From Cryptomeria japonica (taxonomy: Eukaryota; Streptophyta; Pinopsida; Cupressales; Cupressaceae), in contig NC_081408.1 of assembly GCF_030272615.1 (NCBI RefSeq), forward strand, positions 337,186,793 through 337,250,792: a stretch of DNA of 64,000 nt. Direction: 5' to 3'. Below, piece after piece: positions 22,981 through 34,205 of the stretch. Below the pieces are notes generated by a model. It worked only from the letters and a program-made list of their open reading frames with translations, was not told the origin of the DNA and made no database searches. Numbering within the stretch: the first letter of the stretch is position 1; each line of letters starts with the position of its first letter. A program made the position numbers and the translations under genes.

Positions 22981-23034
22981 CAACTGAAGTCAAACATAGA
23001 TACAAAAAGAGTGTGATCGAGGAGGGGTACTACA

Positions 23035-23050
23035 TAGTCCCCCCCAAAAC
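23035..23050 (-). promoter_or_regulatory. polypurine tract of Chr-1
   Basis: On the minus strand it reads GTTTTGGGGGGGACTA directly before the LTR start TGTAGTACC. This is the plus-strand DNA primer site and confirms the minus orientation. Confidence 0.8.
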
Positions 23051-23081
23051 TAGGCTTACTCGTAGAAGTCTAAAATAGATA

Positions 23082-24560
23082 AGAATAAAGCTCTCTCATC
23101 TTCACATCATCCTCCCATGTCTCTGAGGTCTCATCAATTGGGTTCCATAGGACCCTTACTTGGTCGATGGTACAACCCCTGAGGCAACAGGTCAAATCAA
23201 GAGAATGAGTCACATCAGAATGATAAGGTTAAAGAACTGAAACATGAAGGACATCATGGATGCGGGATAGACCCGGTGGCAAGGCAAGATGGTAGGCAAT
23301 AGGTCCTATCCTCTCCAGGATTTCAAAAGGGCCAACAAAATGAGGTGCCAATTTAGAACCGTTTCTATAATGGATTGAACTCTTCCACAGACACACTCTC
23401 AAGAACACACAGTCGCCAACTGAAAACTGACGATCTACTCTATGAGCATCAGCATACTTATTCTTCTTATCCTGAGCAACAACCAAATGCCCACAAATCT
23501 CCTCAACCTGTTGCTCCATCTCACAAAGCATATCTGAGCCTAAACTCACCCTATCCTCCAACCGATCCCAACTCAAAGGAGTGCACAAAGGATGACCATA
23601 CAATGCCTGGAAGGGAGACATGCCTATAGAGCTGTGATATCCATTGTTATAAGCAAACTCCACAAGGCAAAGATATTCCTCCCAGCATGACTGCTGGTCC
23701 ATAACATACATGCAAAGCATGTCCTCCAAGGCCTGATTCACATGTTGAATTTGACCATTGGTCTCTGGGTGATAAGTTGAACTAAAGTTAAAGTGGGTCC
23801 CCAAAGCATGCTGAAGTCAGGTCCATGATGTTGAAGTAAAGAGAGGGTCTCTATCAGAAATGATCTACCTTGGGATCCCATGCAACCTCACCACATCTTC
23901 CAAGAAGACTCGTGCGACCCCTGCTGCTGTATAAGAAGATCGAATAGGAACAAAATGAGCAACTTTGGTCAATCTATCAACACTGACCATGATGGCATCA
24001 TGACGACATGCGAAATAGGTAACCCCATTATGAAATCCATGGAAATGATATTTCATTTCCAATCCGGTACCAAATTAGGTTGTAAAAGCCCTAGAGGGTG
24101 CTAATGCTCCACCTTCACCTACTAACATTCTAAACACTTCGACACAAAATCAACAATGTCACATTTCATACCAGCCCAATGATATATCTGTCTAATATTT
24201 GCGTGGATCTTCTTGATACCAGGGTGTGTCGAATAAGGTGCACGATGGGCCTTAGTCATTATCAAAATGCGAAGACCCTCCAAAGGAGGTACATAGATCC
24301 ATCCAAGATGTCAAAGAAAACCATCTGACTCAAGATTATATCTAGAATGTCTACCCTCTAATGGCCTTCCAGACTCCGCCATGGCTCTAACATCGTGATA
24401 CCAAGTGTCTTGAGGAAGAACTCTAAGAATCCTCTCTCTCAAGTCCACTCCAAGGGACAATGTTGCAACCTCATGTTGCCTACGACTCAAAGAATCTACC
24501 ACTACATTCTCTTTCCCCTGAATATATCAAACCACAAAATCATACTCGCAGAGGAATTCC
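23082..24560 (-). pseudogene. Chr-1 integrase with chromodomain-like C-terminus
   Basis: Order on the minus strand: the end of RNase H (VDSLSRR), a zinc-binding motif (H-P-G-I-K-K-I-H ... S-K-C-L-E-C at about 24145-24235), then the core with M-D-F-I-M-G-L-P, S-D-R-D-P-L-F and H-P-E-T-N-G-Q. The 191-codon open piece 23229-23804 holds the end of the core and the C-terminal GPF.IL domain. After a TAA, the frame continues to about 23082 with D-Q-V-R-V-L-W...E-T-S-E-T-W-E-D-D-V-K-M-R, the pattern of the chromovirus integrase chromodomain. Such domains direct integration towards particular chromatin. Several frameshifts and stops make it inactive. Confidence 0.75.
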
Positions 24561-24607
24561 ATCCATCTTCACTGTCGAGCATTCAAGTTCAGCTACGTGA
24601 AAATATA

Positions 24608-25080
24608 CTACAAACTACGGTGATCACTATGCAACTCAAACTGATGCCCCAATAGGAAATGTTGCCATCTAACCAACGCATGCACTATAAATGTCAACTC
24701 CAAGTCATGAACTGGATAGTTCAACTCATGGTCCTTGAGTTTGCGAGACTCATAGGCAACTACACGTCCATCCTGCATAAGCACTGCACCTATACCTTCT
24801 AAAGAGGCATCTGTACATACCATAAAATCTCTAGATGGATCAGGGACTACCAAAATCGGAGCACGAACAAGGAGTTCCTTCAAGGTATGAAAATTTGACT
24901 CATACTACTCTGACCAAACAAACTTCTTCCCTTTCCTCTGAAGAAAAGTGATCGGGTGGCCTATCCGGGAAAAACTTTGAACAAAGCAATGGTAATATCC
25001 AACCAAACCCATGAAACTTCGAACCTATGAAACATTGGTCAGCACTGGCCAATCCATAATGACTTGGATCTTAGAAGGAT
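24608..25080 (-). pseudogene. Chr-1 RT thumb and RNase H
   Basis: The 91-codon open piece 24608-24883 carries V-C-T-D-A-S-L-E-G-I-G-A-V-L (first catalytic D), N-Y-P-V-H-D-L-E-L (E) and L-H-S-D-H-R-S-L (D): all RNase H catalytic residues are kept. Upstream, the RT thumb (DPSKIQVIMDWP, VRSFMGLVGYYH) is broken by TAG and further stops. It is separated from the rest of RT by the solo LTR at 25086-26268. Confidence 0.75.
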
Positions 25081-26273
25081 CCACATGATGAATACTAAGA
25101 GAGGGGGGGTGATTTAGAATGCCAAAAATCTCTGTACTTAAACACTTAAATAGTCTAAAGATAAACCGGTAATAGAGTTTAACAGAGAGACCAGTTACCA
25201 CACATGCAAACCAAAATGCAAATAAAGCATCTACCCACAGAAGCAATACAATCATAACACATGATATTTGACGTGGAAACCCAAATGGGAAAAACCACGG
25301 TGAGATGGAACTCACAAGTCACTATCTGCAGAATAGAAACCAGATCGGTTAAGGTCAGACCGGTTAAGGTCTTACAATGTTCTTCACCAAAACAAATCCT
25401 GTTAGGAATCTCAATCTCTGTTAGGAGATAAGTCCGATTAAGGACTACCTTGTTAGAGGATTTTAGATTCACAGGAGTGAACCACCTTGTTAGAGGATTT
25501 TATAAAGGCTTTGAGGCCTACCCGGTTAAGGGCTACAGACTTGTCAAAGATGTGAGTAATCAACAAGTGTTTGATCTATCTTATAGCACAAACTGCTTGA
25601 TTAGATCCAGTATAGTTCACTGCTAACGCACTTTAGCATTACTTCAATCTTCTCTATCTCTTTCTGTTTACAACTTGATCTTCTCAGATAAGATCACTCT
25701 CACAACAACTCCACAATCACCTTAAACCCTAGCCACAACATAAACCCTTTCAGCAACAACAACAACTACACAAAACCCTAGACATGATGTCCTTTTAAAG
25801 GAATCTGGTTTCATGTCGATCCAATAGCATTACATTGCAATTTCCTAGGTTCAATGAATCTAGACATACTCAGTAACACGACACAAAAAGCACTGTCAGT
25901 GTGTCGGCACCGTCAATCAATCGGTGGGTTGGTAACTCATCACAAAATTCCGATTGGTAACTCATCACAGAGTATTACCAGTTCATACAAAATACCGGTT
26001 GCCAGTTTGGCAAAAATGAAGACTGGTAAGAATGTGTTGTGCCACTTTTCTCCCTTGTACCGGTTGAGATCTACGAACTGCTTGGGGTCGTCATGCTGCT
26101 TTAGACCGGGAAACACATTCTGCAAAATCATTAGTCTAAAGACTAGAATACAACATACCAGTTGGAACACATACCAATTGAGCTCTAGCTCATAAATACA
26201 AAGGGGATCTCAATACAAGTGTGTGTCCATCAATGACAATCACAACATAAACATCAAAAATGCCAACACCATA
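25081..26273 (-). mobile_element. solo copia-type LTR inserted in Chr-1 RT
   Basis: Plus-strand ends are TGATGAATACTAAGAG (25086) and ATGCCAACA (26268), flanked by CCACA at 25081-25085 and CCATA at 26269-26273, a five-base duplication with one change. It has the copia LTR landmarks: the G-run box near 25097, the ACGTGG...CCACGG inverted repeat at 25271-25300, GTTAGAGG-type repeats, and CATCAATGACAA near the right end. No internal region remains, so LTR-LTR recombination removed it. The interrupted RT reads GEGVSM on one side and VDPSKIQ on the other. Confidence 0.8.
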
Positions 26274-26842
26274 GATACACCTTCTCCCGAAACTATATGA
26301 CCAAGATAGCTCACCTCTTACTGGAAGAAATCACACTTTGCTAGGTTGGAAAAAAGACGATTCTCCTTCAAGCACCGCAATACCTGTTGCAAGTGGCACT
26401 CATGCTCTTCCATAGATCTAGAATAAATCAATATGTCATCCAAGAACACAAGGACAAAATGATCAAGGTAGGTGCAAAAAACCCCATTCATAAGGCTCAT
26501 GAAAACTGAAGGCGCGTTTGTCAACCCAAATGGCACCACTATGAACTCATAGTGACCATAACAAGTACGAAATTCCATCCTATGAATGTTTGCATCATGA
26601 ATGTGTAACTGATGATACCTAAATTTTAGATCAATCTTAGAGAACACCTTGGTTCCCTTTACCTGATAAAAAAGATCATCTATCCAAGGCAATGGATATT
26701 GATTCCTAATGGTTACCTTATTCAGCTATTGGTAATCAATGCATAACTGAAGAGAACCATCCTTCTTCTTAATGAAGATAACAGGCACACCCCAAGGAGA
26801 AACACTTGGATGAATGAACCCCCTGACCAACAATCCTCCACC
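26274..26842 (-). pseudogene. Chr-1 reverse transcriptase core
   Basis: Minus-strand reading: [60 protein letters not shown], then [10 protein letters not shown] and [16 protein letters not shown]. The active site [10 protein letters not shown] is intact, followed by [13 protein letters not shown]. The 124-codon open piece is 26318-26692. Stops occur at 'CIDYQ*LNKV' and 'FFQ*EVSYLG'. It is interrupted on both sides by solo LTRs. It would copy element RNA to DNA. Confidence 0.85.
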
Positions 26843-28490
26843 TGCAACTTTGGTAGGGTTCTCCTAGCTTGCTCACACTTCTCCTATTGGTGTTGCTCAC
26901 TCCACCAACTCCACTAGGCCTTGCTATGCTTCAAGACCTCCTAGTCTTTCTAAAACTCTGCTAGGACTATTGCTTTGTCCACCTTAAGGTGACATTCAAC
27001 AAGTGTCTTCACTAGGAACTCTACCAATTCAATGCTCCACACTAGTTATCAATCCTTCTAGCTGACATTTTGTCACTCTCACCCCCAATGCTATCATGTG
27101 TTTTGTAGAGGTGTGGAGGTGTTCATTCAATGTGGGATTTGGTCAACTAGGTCCATTTTTTCTATTTCCAAACTCATCTTCCTTACCGATTTCAAGAAAA
27201 TGCTCAAAAGAGGGCTACTAGAAAAGAGCCCAATTAGGCCTCCTAATCCAGGTTTTTAGGGATTTTTGGTCATATGGTCCAAAAGACCCTACAAAGAGTT
27301 TTATGATCCTTCAATCACTCATTTAACCCAAAGATATTTTGTTGGTTTTAGACCCCCAAGTGTCCGTACAATGCCCTAACCCAAAAATGAGGTTTTACTA
27401 GGGTTTTAAAGGCTTCTAGGACTATGACTGTTCAACTTGGTGAAAAGGTCATCTAATGGATTTTTAAAGGCTTATCCTTTCATCTGAAACTTTGTATGGA
27501 CCTAGTGATCAATACCAAATTCTTAGGTTAGGTTTTTGGTTTCACCCCTGCATTCTTTCATCATTTTTCACCTTGTCTTTCCTAGCCGGGTTGCAACAGG
27601 ACTCGCCTAGGGCAAGGTGGAAAAAATAGAAAAATTCATTTCCAGAACTCCTCCTTGCATATTTACAATGTACATTGGGTTTCCTACCATTTCTCAATAG
27701 GCCATGATGATTTCACAGTGGGATTTTATGGGGCAACCATTTTTCAAAGGTATACTATTTATAAGCCAAAACTGGCTCCTTGACGACAAAATAGTAAAAG
27801 AACTAATACAATCTATTTAAAAAGAATGAAATGGATTGAATGGAACTATAAAACACTAAAGAACAACCATCCAAGTTTTTATCAATGGATTCAATCCATT
27901 TGTATTCACTCTTTTATGCAAAATAAGATAAAAACAGTGATAATAGTCTGAAAATGAGTGGTTTCAGATTGTCATTCACAAAAATCAATAATTCCAACCT
28001 TGGTATCCATACAAGAGAGGGTTTAAATAGTCTTCCTCATGTGTGGAGGAATATTAGGGAAATTTTTTAACCCTAACTCCACTGCTAAGCTCTTTTAGGA
28101 CCAAGTTGTCATGACAACTTGAAAAGTTGTCATGACAACTTTTACAATTTTTCACATCTTGCCTTTCTAACTTAGGCAACCTATTACAAATCATTACTAA
28201 CTTATTTCTAAACATTTCTAAGGCTATTTTGAACCCATCTCACACTTTATCCAACCTATGCCTCTTTTGACCATCTAGAAGGCATCATTGACTACTCAAA
28301 CCAAGAACAACCAACAAAGTGCAAACCTAGAAAGAAACCCACTAAAGTAGGCATACACTTGACTCAACCTAGACTCTAATCACACACATTGGACCCTCCT
28401 AGAGTCCTTAATGGAAATATAACTTGGCTAAGGTCAGTACAAGCCAAAATTGAAGAAGGAAAATTATCCTAAGTCCTAGGTGCTCCTACA
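26843..28490 (-). mobile_element. solo LTR inserted in Chr-1 RT (second)
   Basis: RT reading stops at 'LVRGFIHP' on one side and resumes with ELSELK on the other, with 1.65 kb of non-coding DNA between. On the minus strand this DNA starts TGTAGGAGCACC and ends AAAGTTGCA, giving TG..CA ends. Flanks are CCACC and CCAAA, at best a decayed five-base duplication. No coding frame, PBS or PPT is inside. It lacks the copia box and hairpin, so it belongs to a different family from the 25086 LTR. Confidence 0.6.
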
Positions 28491-29165
28491 CCAAACTTCA
28501 ACTCACTCAACTCCTGAGTAGTCATCCGATATGGAGCTCTCGAAATAGGTTCCGCACCAGGAACCAAGTCAATGCGAAAGTCTATGTCTCACTTCGGAGG
28601 CATACCAGGAATATCCAATGGAAACACATCAACATACTCTCAATGAATAGGGTGACCATCAAGAGCAATTTCTCAACTCTCTTCCTCATCCACATCCTCA
28701 AGAGAAACTGCAAAAAGCTAACACCCTTGACGCATACACCGCTTTTGTTGCATAACAAAAATAATACGTAAGGATATCGATTGCTGAAATCCATTGATCC
28801 CCACTTTCCTGCCATGGTCATCTAAACACTCTACTATCTTCAAATGACAATCTACACGAGCGTTGTGAGATGATAGACAATCCATCCCCAACACAACTCC
28901 ATACAACCCCAAAGGAATGACTCGAAGGTCAACTGAAGTAACAAAGGTTCCTAGGTCCAACTCACAACTGGGAACAAGGCATCAACACACACACACACAC
29001 TAGTAGCCAACTCCACTTGCTACCTATCCGCCTGCTTAGCAAACACGAGCCCGCACCGCTCAACAATGGATGAAGAAATGAAAGAATTTGAAGCACCGGA
29101 GTCAAAAAGTACAAAGATAGGAATACCACACAACACACCTGCAACCTCAATCACTGTACCCTAAT
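28491..29165 (-). pseudogene. Chr-1 protease and start of RT
   Basis: Minus strand: V-L-F-D-S-G-A-S-N-S-F-I-S at about 29075-29110 is the aspartic protease active site, intact. It is followed after a stop by DLGTFVTSVDLRVIPLGLYGVVLGMDCLSSHNARVDC (open piece 28718-28960), the conserved end of gypsy protease. Then [20 protein letters not shown] at about 28515-28585 is the conserved RT entry. An (AC)n run at 28985-29000 is a probable cause of frame loss. Confidence 0.75.
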
Positions 29166-30492
29166 GCTCATCCTGGCGATCATCAACCACTGCAAATACT
29201 CTGTGGGATCTACCTGCATCCCCCACTATTGGTTCTGATGCTACTGGCCTCTAACTACCCGTCTGGTGAGAATGATGAGCGACATTGTGACCAAACTGTC
29301 TACAGGTGAAGCAAGCTCCTCTACTCCCAAATGACCCACTGGACTATTGAAAAATTCCCCTACTAGGGGCCTGAGATGCACTCTGAGAGGACTGCACTAG
29401 AAAACTCTAACTGCTCCTTTGCCAGTTATTGCTCTTCCGATACTGAGAGTTGCCACCCTTCTAGCTCTAAAACTACTTTGGTCTCAGAGGCTGCTGCTAC
29501 TAACCACCCTTAGCGGGTGCTTGAGGACCCCTAAAAGGTGCAACATTCTAGGACTGATTCCCTCTCACTCTAGACCCACTAAAAGGTACACTCATGATCT
29601 GCACTCCAGACTGAGCACCCTATGGATGGCCTAGATTCTGCTCCACCAGCTTGGCTTTCACCATGGCTACCTCTATTGAAGTAGGCTCAAACACTCTCAC
29701 TCCTCCAATGATGCGGTCGTTTAGACCCCTCAAGAAGTGCTAAATAAGCATCGCGTCATCATTTCCAATACTGACATACTATTTGAGCTCATAGAACCTG
29801 TGCTCAAACTGATCTACTGACATACCAAACTAGCACAAAGCATAGAACTCGTGTGCTCACGACTGCCTCCACTGGGGTGAGAGAAATCATGCCCTGAATC
29901 TCTCCAAAAATATCTCCCATGATACGGTGTTAATTCTCACACTGATCCTCTCCTCCTCTAACCACCACCAAATAGATGCAAAACCCTCGAGACGCATGAT
30001 AGTGCATCTCACCTTGGTGTTTCTACCATATGGATACATGATGAAACACCGATCTAAACTAATAAGCCAGGTCTCCGCCTTGAGACCGATACCTTTACCA
30101 TCAAAGAAAGGAGGGTTGGACCTCATCAAGTCCCTCATGTGACCCATGGTAGTTGGATCTTGGTCCAGTGGGTCCTCTCTCTCTCTCTCTCTCTCTCTCT
30201 CCTTTAGAACCTCCTGATGTGACTCCTCAACCTGAGCATGGAGGGGCTGATCAACCTCAGGTTTGGGGCCTAGTCTAGTTAGAACCTCTAGAAACATCTG
30301 ATGCAACTCTTCCCTTTTGGGAACCTGCTCTCCTAAATGCTATTCATCCTGATGAACAGACTGATTCAGATCCAAACTCGCATGAGTGGGTGGTGGCGAA
30401 GGACTATGGCGGTCAGAACTTCAACCCTATCCCCCACCTCTGCCTCTATTGCGGCCACCAACATGACCACTACCCTTGGTTCTCCTAGCCAT
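29166..30492 (-). pseudogene. Chr-1 Gag
   Basis: Start chosen at the ATG at 30490-30492, which gives MARRT and an Arg/Gly-rich N-terminus. The Gag core is in the open piece 29887-30306: F-F-D-G, A-E-T-W-L-I-S-L-D-R-C-F, A-S-I-W-W, W-E-I-F-L-E-R-F-R. It continues with 'FEHRFYELK' and 'FLRGLND'. A zinc knuckle C-F-T-C-R-Q-F-G-H-N-V-A-H-H at about 29278-29320 has lost its last cysteine. Many in-frame stops are TAG, including two adjacent TAG followed by CAG CAG near 29500, apparently a former glutamine run. A (CT)n microsatellite encodes an Arg-Glu run. Gag packages the RNA. Confidence 0.75.
30175..30201. repeat. (CT)n microsatellite inside Chr-1 gag
   Basis: Thirteen or so CT units; on the coding strand they give alternating Glu-Arg codons without a stop. 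Confidence 0.9.
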
Positions 30493-30630
30493 GACCTAAC
30501 ACTACACAAGAGAAAAAGGGTTCAGATCAATGACAAGGATAAAACAAGGAAATCACAACCACTAATACCTAATCAAAAGGTCTAGTTGAATGGGCTCACA
30601 ACAAACCCAGAGTACCCAGTGTTGAAACAT

Positions 30631-30646
30631 GGGCTCTGATACCAAA
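30631..30646 (-). promoter_or_regulatory. primer-binding site of Chr-1
   Basis: On the minus strand it reads TTTGGTATCAGAGCCC, the match to initiator-Met tRNA, directly adjoining the 5' LTR end. Confidence 0.85.
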
Positions 30647-30864
30647 TGTAATGCCCCTGCCAGGAACCACAAAGGAATACCACATCTAAAGGTGAAATAA
30701 TTTTTTTTTAAAGCTATAAAACATAGTAAGTGCATTAATTACAACAATAGCACTATAATAACACAAGTGGAAGACTTACACAAAAATTCCTGAAGGGTTA
30801 CCAACGAAGAATTAAACTAAAAGTTAAATTCCACAATTATGATTAATCCAATTAACCATCATTA

Positions 30865-32250
30865 CTCATTGTAGTCACACAAATCTGTCCAGCCTAATTA
30901 AATAAATAAACGCTATTTATTTGATTAAAAATCCACTAGCCACCAGTTAATTAAATTAATATTTAATTAATTCATCTCCAAACATTGTCCTATTAATTAA
31001 ATAAATTATTCAATTTATTTTAATTAATTCATTAAATCGAATTCAAATCAATTAAATAAATAAAATCTATTTATTTAATTAAATCCCCCTATTCCTCTTT
31101 TAAATAAATTAAATAAAAACATTTATTTAAATCATTATCCCCCCCCACTTGCATTTTCCTACAAATGCAACTTGCACACATTTATTGAAATAAATGAATT
31201 TTTATTTTAATAAAATCCTATTTTCCCTCACCCACCAAATCCACTTGCAAAATCTAATCCCCTTCTAGATTCTTCTAACCCCTTCCTAATTAGCCTAATC
31301 CATCTTCTAATTATTGTCACATTCCTAAGCAAAATGGAGTCACTTCTCAAAGACTCCAAAGTCTTTGAAAAGCATTTAATGCTTTGTGTGTTCAACAAAT
31401 TAACCCCCAAAGTCTTCCAAGACCATTTATGGCTCTTACATAACCATTTATGGTTATTTCAAACTTGTCCCCCCAAACATTTATTGTTTTGACCATATTT
31501 ATCCATTTCACATTTGCACAAGATTTTATCCATTGGATAAAAGCTTTATTCTTTGAAAAAAGAGTTTATTCATTCAACCAACCTTGACTTTAACTTCCAA
31601 AGTCATGTCAAGCATTTAATGCTTATTCCCTCTCCTCTCAACCTATCTCACATTGACACTTGCCATCCTGGGATTGGGTTGAAAGCCCTCACATGGATTT
31701 GAAATCATTCAATCCTGACCCTTGTTGAGATTGCTCAATCTCAACCATCCATTGCTCCATTTTTCCTATAAATAGAGCTCATTCCTTCATAATCCAGATC
31801 CTAAAAACTTGTATGTATCTAAGCTATAGGCATTTTAGAGAGCATTTAGCATAGCAAACTAATATCTTTGTTATTTTAGTTAAAATCAATCATTTTAATA
31901 TTATCATAGCATTAGCTTTTCATTTCACATTTTGGAGCACAATACTACAAACTCAATCCTCCATAAGCATCCATAGTGCAAAAAGCTGCTGAGAGCTACA
32001 CTATTTTGGAACTTGGAGAGGAGAGGAACAAGGGAGAAGGAACTAAGAGCATGTTAGGAGGCATTTGGAGATGCCTCATCATATTTACCTTCCTAGTTAG
32101 ACATTCTATCATGCTTTTGGTATCTCTTTTGATATGCTTGTGTAGGAAAGTATTTTGTTTATGATTTCTAACACTAACAACTTGGCTTTTCTTCTTGTTT
32201 GTGTTTTGTTATCATTGACTAACCTTCCCTTTTTGCAGAGCATCACTCAT
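30865..32250. mobile_element. solo LTR (or small LTR element) inserted in the Chr-1 5' LTR
   Basis: The left LTR of Chr-1 runs without a break through this site, so the insertion is certain. It begins TGTAGTCACAC at 30870 and ends GCATCA at 32245, with CTCAT on both sides (30865-30869 and 32246-32250), a perfect five-base target duplication. It is AT-rich with taaataaat blocks, a TATA box at 31767 and a leader-like right part, so its sense strand is probably plus. No PBS, PPT or protein is inside, so a solo LTR is most likely. Confidence 0.85.
31767..31774 (+). promoter_or_regulatory. TATA box of the solo LTR
   Basis: TATAAATA followed by GAGCTCATTCC in a C/T-rich context, about two-thirds into the LTR, the usual U3/R position. 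Confidence 0.55.
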
Positions 32251-32744
32251 GAACATAATAAGCCATATGCAATAACAGATACACCATTGAAAGATTGAAA
32301 GGATACAATATAATTTCTCTTCAATAAAGCATTTACACTAATCATATAGAAAGCTGATAAATAACATCCAAAACTTAGGATTACATTGATCTTCCAATAC
32401 ATGGCTCTCAATACATTAGAGTTAGAACTTAACCAAATTACAAGGTTACATAAATTCATTGATACAACTGACCACATAGGTCTCCAAAGAACAATAATCT
32501 CCAACATGAGATAAAGCATGAGTCACGAACCACAAGAACACCTGCAAAGCCAATCCTCGCATGAAGGTACGAACAAGAACATGCGATAGGAAGTGGCACT
32601 ACCACCCGACCATGTAATTCCCAAAATGGAGTCACCCCACCATGCTAGGAGATAGCAGAGGACACTCAAGTAGGCATAAGCATGACATGGTCGACAAAAC
32701 AATATGACTCCATGACTTTACAATATGACTCCACAATATTCTAG

Positions 32745-32841
32745 GTGACTCAACATCACAATACACAAGTGACTCAACATCACAATACACAAGTGACTTG
32801 ACATCACAATACTCAAGTGACTCAACATCACAATACTCAAG
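32745..32841. repeat. 24-base tandem repeat, four copies, in Chr-1 right LTR
   Basis: Same unit and copy number as at 19843, with different point changes (CAACAT, TTGACAT). Confidence 0.9.
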
Positions 32842-33894
32842 TGACCCTAAAGAGAGAGTGTCATTGTATAGCTTATGATGGTTACCATGGTAGGCCTCCA
32901 TAGGTCCTGACCCCCATCCTGGGTTATGCTGGTAACCTTTCCCAAACCTCCGGCTCCAACTAAGTCTCATGCGGACCCTACCAACCCTTCGTGATGACAA
33001 GGTGGTCAGTTTGCCATTCCAGGCCTTCCTGCTACAACTTGAGCCTATACAAGCACTCAACCATGCACGGGGTACAATATCTTATGTAACGCTATAAACT
33101 ACCCATCTCCTAATCAAATTATTAGGTTATCATTTATTAAGTGACTTTTGAGGGGTTATCTCACCATCCACTTCGAGTGCAACCCCCACTCAAAAGCCAC
33201 TCTCTCAAAGGACACTAAACAAACATGGTCACTCCACGAGGACCTTATGGCGAAGCAGACAACCATAACACCACTATCCAAAAACAAGTGGTCAAAACAA
33301 GGACATACTAGCTCTTGGTTAACCATAAGGAAAAGACACTACATGGTTAAGACAACGAGGTCATCATACATCACTTGGTCAAAAAGTACCAAATATGCCA
33401 CAATAGGACGACTGAAACAAGGACGAGAAATAACCAAAAATAATACTTTTTGCAAGGAAAGCTAAATTCACTAAGTTTGCACTCAGACAATCTTTGAAAA
33501 AACAACATCGTAAACACTTGCAATTCATTGATTGAAAATTAAATAAAAACACCCTTTATTTAATGTATCATTCAGATATGACATTCACTTCTATTTAATT
33601 TCCAAATTCAATTCACCGATATAGAATAAAATCCATATTAATTATTCAACCAAATAACAATGTGAAGTATATAAACATATAATCAACTTCCAAAAATACA
33701 TCCAAAATTACCAATTTGAATTAATATCCAAAGCCTTGATTTTCAATAGATAAATCTATTAAATCAATATAAAAATCAACTTATAAAATTAACTTATAAA
33801 TTACCATTAAAATTTAACATTAAACTAACCTAAAAATTCATCGCATTAATAAAAATTAAACTCATCGACACATTGATAGGCGTGTGAGGGTCAA

Positions 33895-34205
33895 CGACAT
33901 GTAGTGGGCCAAGGCCCTACCCGCGGTAGCACTACTGCCGGTAGTGCTGCTACCGCCAGTAGAAGGAACTACTGCCGATAGTAGACACTACTGATTGGTA
34001 GTACTGCTACCGGCTAGTAGCAGGCACTACTGACTGGTAGTACTGCTATCACCCCGTAGCAGGCACTACTGACCGGTAGTACTGCTACTGACCGGTAGTG
34101 CTACTACTTGCATAGCAGACACTACTCATCAGTTGTGCTACTACCCACATAGTAGTCACTACCGATCGGTAGTGCTGCTACCATGGTAGCAAGCAAATAT
34201 CATCC
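33895..34205. repeat. GC-rich array of GGTAGTACTGCTACC-like units in Chr-1 right LTR
   Basis: Counterpart of 20990-21215 but longer (about 310 against 225 bases), with more units of the type 'ctactgaccggtagtactg'. Units are partly self-complementary. The length difference shows that the array changed after insertion of the element. Confidence 0.85.

Larger units (their letters stand above)
19190..23034 (-). repeat. 3' LTR of Chr-1 (left copy, outer end lost)
   Basis: Matches the right LTR nearly throughout, for example 'aagtgcattaatt.caacaat' at 19208 and 30731. The inner end is GGGGTACTACA followed by the PPT. The first ~65 bases of the right copy (TGTAATGCCCC...) have no counterpart, so the outer end was deleted or replaced. 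In about 140 bases aligned by eye near the left end I count roughly ten differences, so the element is not recent. Confidence 0.8.

Noticed and set aside
28985-29000. (AC)n run as a regulatory Z-DNA site
   Set aside because: A short microsatellite within decayed protease coding sequence. Nothing supports a function.
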